Notes: generated by a model not told the origin, from the letters alone. DNA of 64,000 nt from Spongilla lacustris (GCA_949361645.1 OX442417.1:4318319-4382318), one strand, 5' to 3'; positions 1 through 12,899 are shown, counted from the first letter of the stretch. Numbers and translations: made by a program.

Positions 1-480
1 ACAGCAAGTGTAGAAATCTAGCTAATAGGCTATATAAATTATAACGTTATAAATGTAGGGCAGGCCTGTTTGAAGCACTAAATAAATTATTTTAATACAT
101 TAACTGAAGTGCCTATTTTTAAACGATTTCGAGATCGCTAATATCCTGTGTGAAAAGCTCCGGCTTCTCCGCCCCAGACCCCGGTACATATATGATGTAT
201 GCATGAGGATGGTACATACATGCATATGTATATTATTATGGACATAATTACAATAATAATTATGAAATAATAATACCGTTAAAAGTATTGTCGTGGCTAA
301 CTAATCTTATCGGTACAAAAACTCCTTGCGTTTTTTAAAAATACATTAGATCTACTAGCCAAATTTTCTGGCCCAGCCCATGCAGACCCCGAGAAATATT
401 TACAGCTCCATCTCCTGCCCCGCCCCCTCATCAACATTCATATTGGACACCCCCCTCTCCGAATTCCTCCGTCCGCCCCT
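1..480. repeat. Old dispersed repeat, cut by the window edge
   Basis: This stretch matches 19955-21030 in the same orientation. Shared stretches include GATTTCGAGATCGCT, a run around GTGTGAAAAGCT and the phrase CATATTGGACACCCCC near 440-455. The other copy carries a hAT insertion that is absent here, so this copy is an unoccupied site. No coding capacity was seen. The repeat class is unknown. Confidence 0.7.
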
Positions 481-2240
481 GGCACGCATAACGCAGTTAA
501 CTCCAGCGGAGATCAAGTGGTCATGGACATGGGTCTAGCCCAGACGGAAACAATCGTGAATGGAAAGAGCAGGGATCTTCCCATCAACGGACAAATCGTT
601 CCTTTTGTGCCACTATCGTCCCTTCGAGCGGGGGAGGTAAAACTATGAATGCATAATGAGTGGGCGTGGTACAAAAGTATTATTGTCTCAAGCTACAGTC
701 AACTGGTCCAAATGTTCTCTTAAAAAAACCCCGTTAGCTTTGATTTTCATATCAGGCTCGTCATTAAGCCATATCAAAACAATCCCCATTTATCGGAAAA
801 CTAGTTTATTCACGGCTGTTTCAGGCGTTGGACAATAAGTCATTATAAGACCTACGCCCTGAAATATTGAAACGATTACATCATGAAACATGACCTCAAC
901 AAGGACTTTGTATCTTCGATCTATATAAGGACTGCACTTGTAGTCCCGCCATTTAAAACCATTTTAGCGTACACATACCATTTTTCTATCTTTCGTGTGA
1001 ATTGCACTATAATCATATTCATACACATAATCATATTCATTAGCTTTTCACATGACCCGAGTGAACTGTAGTCTTATTTTTTGAACAAGCCTGAAGATGA
1101 TTTTACTAAACATCAGCCAGGCTAAAAATGTTAAAAGTCTCATGTACCGGACGTCATCCCGGGGGTGCGGGGGTATACGTTTGTCTACCGCGGGGTACAG
1201 AAAATAAATTTATTCCCGTTCTACCAGTTTAGCATCCCTTTTACGTTTGACGGGTGCATACTCATTGCTTTGGAGCTTGGCCCGAAATAGCCAATTAAGC
1301 TCGAATTCAATTTCTCTGGTCCCATGTTAGCGCATCAAAGCGAAGCTATTCCATTTCGAATCTTCAATTCACAACCACGCGTAGGTACGATAACGTTGGT
1401 AACTCAACAAAACTCGACCTAGCTATAGCGTCGCTGATAAACATGTTAGGCCACTCGAATAAGATTCCTTGTTTCCCGTTTCAATAGGACATACAAGGCA
1501 TGCGGGCGGGCGGTTCATTATTCCTTACTGATTCATTATTATAAATTGATACATACAGAGTCTATATATCTCTCATGTAAAAGAACTCTAGCTGCTCAAA
1601 GCTAAAAAGCCCCCACTTGAACAGTATTTTACAATGAAGGTTCCCCCATTATCTGTGTCATGCACCGCTCATATTTTATGGCATCTGTTGATCACAACTC
1701 CATGCATGAGTTGCACTTGCAACCTTTTACATGTAAGTACATGTACATTTTTGGTAATGACAACGTGACTTTCTCATTCTCGTGCACAACTGACCATGCT
1801 AAAGAACTCCATTATTTGCATGACTTCTCTAATGCATCATGTACATGTTAATCACTTGGAACAGGAATCTTCAATGAATCTGTCCAGTACATCCACCGCC
1901 CCCATCCCCCCCCCCCCCACCCCCTTCACCTCCATAAAAATGGTTGATAGTTTATGTACATGTAATGTGGAACACTCGACACAGGAATATGCTTGGGCCT
2001 TTATCACTCCTTTATCACTATATTGTGACATTATGTACATGTATATATTATTTGCACTTCCAATACTGCCAATGCCTCACATGCAGAGTCAGTAATCCTT
2101 CCTAATTACTGAGACAGAGCACCCTGAAATCAGTCAAAGCTGTACATCTATATATATGATCTCTGATAACACAATGCAGGCATGTAATTGCTGGCGCATG
2201 CATTGCTGTGACAATCTACTCCCCCCTTTGTGGGCGGATC
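481..2240. other. Non-coding stretch, no gene seen
   Basis: Only short open frames without family signatures occur here. TACATGTA-type octamers become frequent from about 1730. A C-run is present at about 1907-1918. Confidence 0.5.
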
Positions 2241-2242
2241 AA

Positions 2243-2330
2243 GGCCTGTCAGGCGTGAGAGTCCGGCCTGCCAGGCCAAGCGGACAGTCCGGCCTGGCAG
2301 GCCGACCTGTCAGGCCGGGCTGGCCTTCGG
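2243..2330. repeat. Cluster of GGCCTG(N)CAGGCC palindromes
   Basis: About four imperfect copies of a 12-13 base palindrome (GGCCTGCCAGGCC, GGCCTGGCAGGCC and relatives) are packed into fewer than 90 bases. The GC content is far above the AT-rich surroundings. No coding meaning is evident. Confidence 0.65.
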
Positions 2331-2610
2331 CAACCTTGGCTGTATATCACAGTCCAACGTCCATGATAGCAGGACATGCACATGCATGTAATTATAAATG
2401 GATGTACAAAAATAACTCCATTCTGTCCTTGAAGATGGGTGCAATGAGTTACGTAGGAGGAATATAGTATACATGCCGCATAAACTAATCATAGGAATTC
2501 GAAGTAGTGCAAATCTTCAAATCCTTGCAACACTACACAAACTTTTACCAGTGCATCCCACAGGTCATATGCTTAGGTATGCACATTTTTGGTGTGGGAG
2601 AAACTGCGCA

Positions 2611-3003
2611 GCAATGGACCCTTTGCATGAAAGATCGGAAGTACGATAAACGTCACGTCTGGAGTAAAAACCACAGCGGTTGCCTAGAGACATCGTGTCA
2701 CGTTCGCGGACCTTTGCGTAATAAAATGGCAACGCTCGTAGTCATTCCTTCCCGCTCGGACAGTGATCCTTCGGCCGATCCAGTTCCTGGTCAAACTATG
2801 CTGCCAACAGTAAGCTTAACAAAGTCTGACATACCCGGAGCCTTTTTTAATGGAGGGCTTTAAAAAGGCTCCTGCTCGGTCAAACTTACTGTTGGCAGCA
2901 TAGTTTGACCAGGAACTGGATCGGCCGAAGGATCACTGTCCGAGCGGGAAGGAATGACTACGAGCGTTGCCATTTTACATGGCCAGAAATTGAGGACATG
3001 AGT
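2611..3003. repeat. Dispersed repeat copy, interrupted by a MITE
   Basis: Bases 2611-2721 and 2978-3003 together match 6483-6621 in inverted orientation, for example CAATGGACCCTTTGCATG and GGCCAGAAATTG. The 252-bp palindromic element at 2724-2975 splits this copy, while the copy at 6.5 kb is uninterrupted. Confidence 0.8.
2724..2975. mobile_element. Palindromic MITE with TA target duplication
   Basis: The terminal arms are nearly perfect inverted repeats of about 95 bases, beginning AAATGGCAACGCTCGTAGTC. TA lies on both sides (2722-2723 and 2976-2977). A shorter second-level inverted repeat (GGAGCCTTTTT / AAAAAGGCTCC) sits in the middle. A TA target and non-coding contents fit a Tc1/mariner-type MITE. 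The superfamily is inferred from the target site alone. Confidence 0.8.
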
Positions 3004-3354
3004 GAATGTGTAAGGTTGTGATAGAGATTTGAGAATTCTGATTTCACCAATAAATTTTTCACCTTTTTAAATGATTTATCATGTTTCAAGAAAAGAAATT
3101 ATTAATTGAAATCAATTAGCTAAAATTAACTTTTCCAAATTGAATTCCAAACACGTTCAGTATTCGCTAAAAATCGGTCTGATTATAATATACAAGTATC
3201 ATGAAAAGAACATTAAGCATCCATTAACTAAATTCAAGACAAATTGATTAATTATAACTGAGCATAATTAACTATTTCATAAACGTATGTCATTGCGTGA
3301 TCTACGTCATCTTCTAAATATTGATGTGTCGTCTGCTCACGAGACTCTGCTCAC

Positions 3355-3480
3355 AGGCGAATTGGGAGGGGGGGGCACCGGTGAGGGTGTGGCAAGGGGT
3401 GGGGCCGCCCCGGGGAGGGGGCACCCCTCCCGCCCAGCTAGGGGGTCTGGGGCGGAGCCCGAGAAGCCAACGCTTTTTTT
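3355..3480. repeat. GC-rich G-tract repeat fragment
   Basis: G-rich strings end in a segment resembling the repeat at 57195-57545 (both contain CCCGCCCAGC..AGCTAGGGG). It appears to belong to a dispersed family whose ends resemble GGGGCG(G/T)ATCCAGG and whose body carries long G or C homopolymers. Confidence 0.5.
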
Positions 3481-3956
3481 TGCGTAGAAAACCCCCAAAA
3501 GTACGTAAAAGCTGCACTAAAAATGTAATTACAGATCGAGGCTGAGGAGCGACAGATCAAGAGCTCAGCCTCTATATGTTCAATGCGCCGATACATCGCC
3601 GTTGATAGCACATGTACCGAACTCACCGTTTATTTGTTTAAAAAATACTAGGCACCAGTCGGCTGAGTAGATGGTCACATATGACGCGTGGGCGTTATTT
3701 ACTTTATTTACCTCCACGGAGCTTATGCTCGGTTTTTGGTACTTTTCGATACGTTACACATGCTCTCGTTAGAGATGCTATCTCTGGGAAAATTGAATAA
3801 CATACGCTAAACGGCCGGCTAATGTAATATACGTACTTCTATTGTAAGAGCCGAATTACAATTATGTCCCGCGATAAATCGTTTCATACATGGCCCTGAC
3901 CACGTACGTAGATGTACGTGTAGGCCATTTCTGCTATGTTCGCGTACACATACATG

Positions 3957-3958
<2 letters not shown>

Positions 3959-3997
<39 letters not shown>

Positions 3998-4045
3998 GGG
4001 CCCGTTGACGTTGTGCCCCCTTCTTGGATCCGCTACTGAATAGTA
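3959..4045. repeat. 36-base poly-G and adjoining repeat end
   Basis: An unbroken run of 36 G (3959-3994) is followed by GCACGGGCCCG and a terminus-like CTTCTTGGATCCGCTACTG. It resembles the other G-homopolymer repeats at 8.2, 21.4, 41.2 and 57.5 kb. Confidence 0.7.
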
Positions 4046-5265
4046 TAAGACTACGATATAGTGTGCCAAACCTATGTATCTGCAACGAGAAAAACGAGTC
4101 TTCACGATACTTGCCAGACTAGTGCATGTATAATAACAACAGGTCCTGACATGTTTTTGTTGTTGCCAAAACACTATCAAAACTATATCCTATACATACC
4201 ATGCGCAAATTTAGTTGAGCGTTTTTACAACCCAGATACCAAGTCATTTCGTGCATTTCTCACGCGACACAATAGTGGAACTAATCACAATAACCGATTG
4301 AGTATTTTAACACGAGGGGTCACTACATCAGGCGAGAATGATAATGGAGTGCATGGTGTTTTGCCGTTTCTTTCGAGTAAGTTTTAAGCCAAAGCGTTCG
4401 AAGTTAAAGCAAGCTAGATCCCACAATATACATTTTACCATATACAGCTACTAATGTGTAGTATATCATGCGTTGAAAATAGGAAGTCCATAGCAGTTGT
4501 GTGAAACACATGTGTGATTAAAGGAGATGTACATCTATAATTTATAAAATATACAAAACAAGCGTCACACATACGAACAGCTACATGTAAAAAAAAAACC
4601 TGAAATAACTCTTGTGCATGGTTGTTATACATTAGATGCACAAAAGTACAGTGGTAAAGCCATGATTATCTGTTGGAATGCACCATTTTATCACATTCAT
4701 AGGCTAGTGGATGTTTGAAGGCAAACATTATGAACTCCTGCAGGCAACATCATGCAGAGCTCATTCAAAACATCTATACTGATTATAGTACAGGAGTAAC
4801 AAGAGAGACAATATATAGGTCATAATTGCAGACAACCTATAGACCTTATTCACAGCATGGTCTAGCCAGACAATCAAAGTTCGTTTCCGTACTCCGAGCG
4901 TTGGCCCATTCCTCAAATAAACGGTAAGGTATTAGCAGCGAAGAAACACCATCCGATCCATCAGACCCTCAATTGAACTGTTACCACTATAGTGTCTCCA
5001 GCGGAGGCAGCATAGCTTCTCTTGCTGCAGTCCTAGTTCCGCACTGTGATCTAATGACTCTCAATTCGCACTCTCACACTCTCAAGAACAGAATGAACCA
5101 AAAATATGGCAAATGCAGATTGCGATGATACAGATATATATACATGTATAGTGTTATTTATTTAAAATCGCTTGAAAATCTATGTCTGCATGCATGCATG
5201 GTCCGTTCAAGTGGTTACTACACTAATTTTTAAGAAGGCATCAGTCATTAATGAAACTGACAAAC
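4046..5265. other. Non-coding stretch
   Basis: No gene is supported here. Near 4843 the string TATAGACCTTATTCACA resembles the terminal inverted repeat of the ISL2EU-like element at 15550, but no partner end was found. Confidence 0.4.
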
Positions 5266-5269
5266 ACAC

Positions 5270-5545
5270 CCAAGACACATTATCCTGTACTGAGGGACAT
5301 GTGGATAACGTACAGCCTCTGCTGCTTGCATAGATACCATTGTAGAGTGCATGCATATATATATATAGGTCATATGGTTGGGGGAGGGTAATTGAGAACT
5401 GACATCTATATATGTAACTATATCACCTGACTTCAGCAATAGACAGTTACTGTTTTCCTATACTGTGGGACATGATATGTGGAGAACAGCCTCTGGTGTT
5501 TGGATACCATGGCATGCAGAGTGCATGCATGGGTCATATACGGGG
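5270..5545. repeat. Imperfect two-copy tandem duplication
   Basis: Bases 5275-5375 and 5455-5545 share an ordered set of phrases (GGGACATG..GTGGA, ACAGCCTCTG, GATACCAT, AGAGTGCATGCAT) about 180 bases apart, diverged by small indels. Confidence 0.55.
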
Positions 5546-6482
5546 TCTTCTTTCATCGAATGTTTGCACCCGCTCCCAAGGAACCATTAAAGCACACCCA
5601 AGATATGCTGTTTGCACGCGTTGGGACCACTTATAGACATAGATAAGTTTTCAGCCAGGGCGCGGCTGGAATGACGGCTGGCTATCGGGTATATGCGTAG
5701 CGGCGTAGGCTAATACGGACGTGGGGGGGTGGGGGGAGGGGGGGCCTACGGCAGAATCGCTGCTCTACTGAGTTTCAGACTAACAGAAACACTTAGGTTT
5801 TACTCATTTTCAGTAGGCAGAGGACTAGTAACTACACGTACATATTGCTAGCTTGGAAGCATAGGCCTACCAGAGCGGAAAGAGATCCCGGCACCAACAT
5901 TGAAGCTCATTGCAATGGCAGCAATGATTATGACTGAATGAGCGCACATACCCTATACCAAGCATGACTGGCCATGCCACGTATGTGAGATCCTTTTGTG
6001 GAATAGGGCCAAGTACCTGTACATCGTAACTAATACGTGGTTATTAAGTATCTTCGTTATACGACTAAATTGTACTGATGAAGTAGTAGCGGTTATACAC
6101 TTGAATTTGGAATTATGTGTGCACATGGGAAGTAGAAAAACGTTGGTAAAGTACATAGCCTGATAGTTCTAGCTTTGTTGGCCACCCTACAAACAAGAGT
6201 AGATGGTCCACGCGACAAACCTACAATGAAAAAGAGAGATGAATGTCAAGTCAGCCATTGAGAAGTACACAATAAGGCAAACCCTCGTGTGGAATTCACT
6301 GCGCGCACATTTTGACGGAACAAAATATATACAAAGTATGCGATTGTATCTACTCTATCACTTAAACGTCTACAAACGTAGCTAGAAGACTTCGTCACAA
6401 AAGTGTGAGTGATTGTTGGAAATTCTCCATAGACATTCTGTACAATTTTTTAATTACGCGTATTATGGAATTCAAATCATTC
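5546..6482. other. Non-coding stretch
   Basis: Only short non-conserved frames and a G-rich patch at 5720-5745 are seen. No gene or recognisable element. Confidence 0.4.
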
Positions 6483-6621
6483 ATGTCCGCAATTTCTGGC
6501 CATGATTACGCAAAGGTCCGCGAACGTGATACGATGTCTCTAGGCAACCGCTGTGGTTTTTACTCCAGAGTCCAGACGTGACGTTTATCGTACTTCCGAT
6601 CTTTCATGCAAAGGGTCCATT
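6483..6621. repeat. Unoccupied copy of the 2.6-kb repeat
   Basis: This is the inverted match to 2611-2721 plus 2978-3003. At the position where the other copy carries the palindromic MITE, this copy reads straight through (GTAATCATGG on the - strand). Confidence 0.8.
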
Positions 6622-8097
6622 GACAGTTTGTGGAGCAAATCATGTACATGTACACCGAGTATTTGCATGAGTGACATGCAAACATTATTTGATACATGTA
6701 ATGTAAATGCACAAGATGTACCATGTACATAATTATATCATTATTATACACATCTGGTGGCACCCAAAGATGGACTAGAAAGCGATGGATTCTAGACCTT
6801 AGCCGCACACGCACGATCAAGTACCAGGCACCTCTCTGCAGTGTGGAATGCTACATGTATTAGAATCAAATTACCGTGACGTCACGCGACCTCTCGATTC
6901 TGATTGGAGCGCCAACATTCCGGCGCACTATATAGATTTTGCGGGGAGGGGGGTATACCCCCCCATAAACTGACCTTCAAGGCTAAATCCGCCTCTGTAC
7001 AACCCACGCGGTGAATAAGCTAGGGCTATATAGACCTACCGTATCAGGACCGTTTTTACAAGTAAGTGAGGTTGGGAACTTGCATTGCTGGAGGGCAGAC
7101 TTGATTTCAGCAGTACTCGTATAATTTTTTACAAGTTTGTTTCTTATTTTGCCTATATGTAGAATTGTAAAACGGTAACGAAGTGTTGCCTTTACTCTCC
7201 AGTTCGCATATAATCTATTAACACATATGCACCCATAATGCACGTACATATAACGTGAGCTTAGCTAAACTGACAATGTGGAGCGACAAGTCCGTACCTA
7301 ACACTACACCAAATTTATATGTTTCAGTTAGATTGGAAACGTAAGGAAATACGGTGTTGATTGTCTTGGGAAATTTCCTTTGTATTTCCTTATCACGGAA
7401 AGATACCAAAACATGCAGTAAATTAAGTTGACTGGTTACTTCAATTCACTACTGCAATTCACTGTCACACATGACATATTACAAGTGAAGCGTTTCGTGT
7501 TCGCGCCAACCAAATCTATCATAACAAATTTACAACTGGCCTTGTTTCTTATATATATTCGATTTGTATGCGAAAAGACAGTCATAAATACATGTAATGG
7601 AGTCGCGCAACGTTACTCCTCAAATTGCTACAATGCATGTAGCCAGAAAGCTGGATTACATGTTACACTTAATTTACAATTCATAGACATCGCTATCACG
7701 TGCACGTAAGTAATAGTACCGCCTAAGGATGCGAACTGGATTTGAACTACTGATCAGTAGTTGCTGAGTCTGCGACCTTCGCGACCAAACACGAAGGTAG
7801 GGCCACGCGGCCCACGCCCAACATGATTTAAACAGCAGGACACGCCACAAGGATTAGCCGATACAACTAGAGGTATGATAATAAATGGTAGAGCTACTAG
7901 AGGTTACGCTACTAATACTGTGTGGTCCTGTGGATCGATTGGTTTGGGTAGAGGTTGCACAAACTGAAAAGTTAAGTTACATTCATTCTATGTACTTATG
8001 TGTTATTATATGTACATGTGTAACTGCTAGTGCATCATGCGATGCATGTATACATACATGTACATGTACATATGGGGTAGCTGCTGCTGTGTGGGTG
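6622..8097. other. Non-coding stretch
   Basis: No coding region is supported. TACATGTA-like octamers occur at several places, notably 8045-8070. Confidence 0.4.
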
Positions 8098-8197
8098 TTT
8101 GGGGTGAGGTTAGGTGTGTGTGGGGAAGAGAGGTTACTGTGTGGGAAAGAGTTTTCTCTGAGGGTGTGTGGGGATGAGATTACTGTGCAGGGGCGTA
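8098..8197. repeat. Leading, diverged part of the 24-bp minisatellite
   Basis: Diverged units (GTGTGTGGGGAAGAGAGGTTACTG and variants) run up to about 8197, where a G-rich insertion begins. The array resumes after about 8511. Confidence 0.7.
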
Positions 8198-8510
8198 TCC
8201 AGGATTTCAGAGGGGGAGGGGTTCCAACTTTGTACATTAATCGATATATGAGCTGGGAGGCAGGGGGGGGGGGGGGGGGGGATTTCAGTCTATACGAAAA
8301 CTAGGGAGGGGGGGGGGGTTGCAAGGGTGGCGGCATTTCATATGCCATGGGAGGGGCGGCAGCAGCCGCCCCTGCCCCCAAAGCCGGGGCTGACCGGCAA
8401 GGGGGTAAGGGTTGTGTCTCACCAAATACGTGCACTTAGATATTAAAATTAATTTTGGAAGGGGGGGAAGTTTCCGGGCAACGCTGAAACTTCTATGAAT
8501 ACATGCCTGC
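8198..8510. mobile_element. Insertion splitting the minisatellite
   Basis: It starts GGGGCGTATCCAGGATTTC, contains a 14-base G-run, and holds CATTTCATATGCCATGGG, which also occurs inverted in the repeat at 41165-41345. It carries no open coding frame. I infer a short non-autonomous element of the G-homopolymer family. Its exact ends and any target duplication are unclear. Confidence 0.55.
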
Positions 8511-9380
8511 TGTGTTGTGTGGGGGGATGAGGATACTGTGTGTGGGGGGGAAAGAGTTTACTGTGTGTGGGGGGAAAGAGGTTACTGTGTGTGGGGGGGG
8601 CAAAGAGTTTACTGTGTGTGAGGGGAAAGAGTTTACTGTGTGTGGGGGGTAAAGAGGTTACTGTGTGTGGGGGGAAAGAGGTTACTGTGTGTGGGGGGAA
8701 AGAGGTTACTGTGTGTGGGGGGAAAGAGGTTACTGTGTGTGGGGGGTAAAGAGTTTACTGTGTGTGGGGGGAAAGAGGTTACTGTGTGTGGGGGGAAAGA
8801 GGTTACTGTGTGTGGGGGGAAAGAGGTTACTGTGTATGGGGGGAAAGAGGTTACTGTGTGTGGGGGGGAAAGAGGTTACTGTGTGTGGGGGGTAAAGAGT
8901 TTACTGTGTGTGGGCGGAAAGAGGTTACTGTGTGTGGGGGGAAAGAGGTTACTGTGTGTGGGGGGAAAGAGGTTACTGTGTGTGGGGGGAAAAAGGTTAC
9001 TGTGTGTGGGGGGAAAGAGGTTACTGTGTGTGGGGGGAAAGAGGTTACTGTGTGGGGGGGGGGAAGAGGTTACTGTGTGTGGGGGGAAAGAGGTTACTGT
9101 GTGTGGGGGGAAAGAGGTTACTGTGTGTGGGGGGAAAGAGGTTACTGTGTGTGTGGGGGAAAGAGGTTACTGTGTGTGGGGGAAAGAGGTTACTGTGTGT
9201 GGGGGGAAAATTTACTGTGTGTGGGGAAAGAGGTTACTGTGTGTGGGGGGGAATGAGGTTACTGTGTGTGGGGGGAAAGAGGTTACTGTGTGTGGGGGGA
9301 AAGAGGTTACTGTGTGTGGGGGGAAAGAGTTTACTGTGTGTGGGGTAAGAGGTTACTGTAGGTGGGGTGAGTACGGTGTG
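8511..9380. repeat. 24-bp G-rich minisatellite, about 35 units
   Basis: The unit is GGGGGGAAAGAGGTTACTGT plus GTGT, 24 bases, so all three + frames stay open and read as an eight-residue repeat such as GGKRLLCV. Units vary by GAAA/GTAAA and by the number of G. The open frames come from the period, not from a gene: the frame changes without penalty and there are no flanking exons. G-tracts every 24 bases could form quadruplexes. Confidence 0.9.
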
Positions 9381-10123
9381 GGTGTGTCCTATGATCTGCG
9401 GCAACCCTATAGAAAGGAACCACATATGGATGGCCATGCACCCCCAATAGGGTGGCCTCATTAGATGATGACTGCACATCGAAGATGGCATAATACACAC
9501 ATGTGTACTTCAGATCAGGCGGTGGGGCTCTGTATATGAGTGTGTTCTTACTGATAAATACATGTACATTAACGTTTAAAACTCCATTCTACATGTAGTT
9601 GCCATGAAGATGCCACCTCTCCAAAAAATTTGGATGGGATATCCTCTCCATGGCTGGCTGGGCATATTCAAAGGTAGCACATGTGAGTTCTGGCTACGAC
9701 AAGGGGGCATGGGCATGGTGGAGTGGAAAAGGTTATGGGTGAGCACAACTAACCCAGACAGGGTGTATGAAGCTTGATCTGCGGCATAGCCCCTTTTCAG
9801 GTCAGAACTTTTGGTATCTATTGTGATCCTCTTTGTGGAACGTGTGAGGGGGGAGGTAGGGATATATGGATTGAACCCAGAAACTGACTCACACATGTAT
9901 GGACACTAATTTATTTGGAGGAGGTGTTTTTATGTTATTTCAGTCGTAGGGCATATCAGAATGTTTTATGCAGACCGTGGGGATACTGAGCAGCTTGGAG
10001 AATGGCTTTTGAAGAGATGAAGGGACCTCTAGTGTAGTGGCAGACTTGACAACGAATTAGAATTATATGTACACTATTTATTGTCCATTGGTGTATTTCT
10101 GTTTCAAACTGAATCCTATGTCA

Positions 10124-10161
<38 letters not shown>

Positions 10162-12522
10162 ATCATATTCATGCTTTTGGTAACCTTGAGGTCAGACCTT
10201 ACTGACAATGCAAGCAGCTGTCTAGTTATATAAACAAGCCATAAATGGAAAATATCTGAATGCATATAAGCACATTCATCAGTAATGGTTTCTATTCTGT
10301 CTGATCTGGAATGAGACTTTAACTCCTAACCTTTGACTTTTTTATGACACAGTTGCAAAATGGTAGCTCGGAGAATAAAATGCATAGAAGCAAATGTGTA
10401 TCATCTTACCACTTTATAATATTATGAGCAAAAACTGTGTGTGCCCCTACACCCCCCCTCCCCCACCCCTCTTTCTACTCTGACCCTCAATCTTTATAGC
10501 TGACCATGTATTTGTGTATACACAGAACTAGTGTTCGTCACGAAAGTAAAACATAGTATTTTAGAACATTAATAATTATAAAGTCCTATTCATCTACTAA
10601 AATGATACTATTAGCCACAATACAAATACAGTCTGATGTATAAATCTTGAACAGATACAACATAATAATATTATTAGCAATATTACAAATACAGTCAAGT
10701 TACAGCAGGACTGATGTATAAATCTTGAAAAGATCCATCACATACATGTAAACGTACACAAAATGCTAACTATACATATATATACCCTGCATCACTTTAA
10801 TCGAACTTGTATGTTATACATGTACAGTAAGCGCAATGTACACAGAAATATATTTATAGACATCACCCACCATTGCCAATGAAATAACAAATATATTGCA
10901 CAGACTAGTATAGCTGAGCTAGTACGTCCAAAAGCTGCACGTAAATCAGTACCCAAGATATATATAGCTAGTAACGTTACATGCTGTTGGAACACATTCA
11001 TATATGTGTACATCAGTACATGTAAGGGTGCATGAAGTATAAAAACCGAACATAGCATTTAACAACCGTAAGAACTTAGTATAATCAATGCATATGTTAG
11101 CCTGGGTAAAATTCCTTGAGTAAAAGTCAATCACTTTCTCTTGCATATTAGCTGCATTGCACTGCTTTAATCATTTAAAATAATGGTGGGCGTGGCACAA
11201 TACCATAGGTACGTACGTGAGAGTGGATATCACATAGCCCCAGCTGCCGCTCACCCCCCCCCCCCCCCCCCCCCCCACACATGTCTGAGTATATGTGGCA
11301 GTGAGTTCAGATAACATAATGTCAATCATGTTCGTCTTGTTAGTCTTACATGTACATGTAACGAGGAACGTAGCATAGGTGACGTCATTGATTGTTGCGG
11401 GAATTTTTTAAATCGTATTGTGGATCGCGTCACGTGGCCCTGGGCGGTTTGGAATTGGGCGCGCAATTTGGCAAGAAGGTAAGTGAAAGTGTATCTTCAC
11501 ATCCTCTACGTAGGCAAGGCCGCAAGGGGGTTGCCATCTTGAAATTTTTTACATAATTGGCAAGGCCAAAAGGGCCGGCTAGCCTACCGATTGGGGAACG
11601 CAACACAAGGTAAGTGATCAATATCGTATAGGCATGTGATGACCATGCGTGTTTCTCCACGTTTTGCCTCGAAACTAACGTTAAGAAACCAAAGAAAATA
11701 TACGGAACGCGAATGAATGCTACGGTGGAATACTCAGCAGCGATGCGTGTCGTGGCATAGCTATGGTCGTGGTAAGTGGTTACTGGTACATGGGTGTCTG
11801 TGCGCGTGTGCTTATATCACGTGTAAGGCAGGTTAAAGACAAATCTGTTTGTGTCAGATCTGAAGAAGAAAGGTACGTGCATGTGTTTTACATGACCGCT
11901 AGCGTTTTACCAAAATGACCGCTAGGTTTGTTCTGATCTGGAAGACTCGCCATTGCAGAAACTGCATCCTGAGGTAAAAAAAATCGTATCATCTTAATTT
12001 TAATGTCATTTTGTTTCCCTCAGAATATTGAACTGAAGTATTTTGCTCTTCTAGCGGACTGCTTCCTATATTGAACGTTGTAGTTACATGTATGAAGTGC
12101 TATTGCTGATTTTTTAATCACAATTATACAAAAAGATCAACAAATTTTTTAAATAGTATGTAGGCTTTGGGACCAAGGTTTAACCCTTCCTTACGGTTTA
12201 TGAAAACACTATATTTCCATACGGATATATCATATTTCCTTCGCAGAAAACGTACGTAATTCCGGCTGTTCAGTGAAAGGAAATATCGTAAATCCGATAA
12301 TTTCTAATTCCAGGAAATGTATCTAATTAAGGTATTTACTTGTGGTTTACATGCACGTATACATAACTGAAATGTGGTCATTTCGTCCCGTGTAAATTCC
12401 GCTATATATTTTTTGTTCTCCTCCTCGCTCGTCCTTCTTTTCATACGCATAACATATGTACAATCAGGGATTATGTTGTTAGCTGATGATTAAATGCCGA
12501 TGATTAAATGCAGTGAAATAAC
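9381..12522. other. Non-coding stretch with simple repeats
   Basis: It contains a (CA)n run at about 10126-10158 and a C-run at about 11254-11276. Around 11470-11620 two GGTAAGTG strings look like splice donors in a GC-richer patch, but no acceptors or protein signature could be attached. Confidence 0.4.
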
Positions 12523-12899
12523 TCAAGCAGTAGGGTCAACTATCGATAAGTTTTGTCCTTACCACTTACCGGTTATCCGATACCGTTAAGCAATCGGTAA
12601 GACGCTTTTCTTATTCATTACCTTTCAGTAAGAAGTACAACTTTTAACCGATATTATCGGTAATACTAGGCATTCATATTGATTTTTTGTACTACATGTA
12701 GCTTTCCAAACAATTATTCACGACAACATGTGGTCAAAATTAACCGAATTAGTGTTAATTACTAGAGGGTGAGTACATGTTTGAATAGAAGTTGTTTCTA
12801 GCACTGTGACGTCAGAGCAACGAACTGTGCGATATATAAATCAATTTACGGTTCGCTGGTACTGTTGTACAACTACAGAAACTTGACGTTTTTAACTTA

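Noticed and set aside
7725..7810. tRNA-like stretch (GGATTTGAAC and surrounding complement)
   Set aside because: A T-loop-like word is present, but the acceptor stem, D-arm and anticodon stem do not pair; at best a decayed tRNA-derived piece.
8540..9464. Long open frames reading GGKRLLCV repeats
   Set aside because: The 24-base period keeps every + frame open; no start, splice or family evidence.
9576..9896. 106-codon - strand frame
   Set aside because: No family signature, splice context or codon bias.
11430..11660. 76-codon - strand frame near splice-donor-like GGTAAGTG words
   Set aside because: No acceptor or homology; donors are on the opposite strand.
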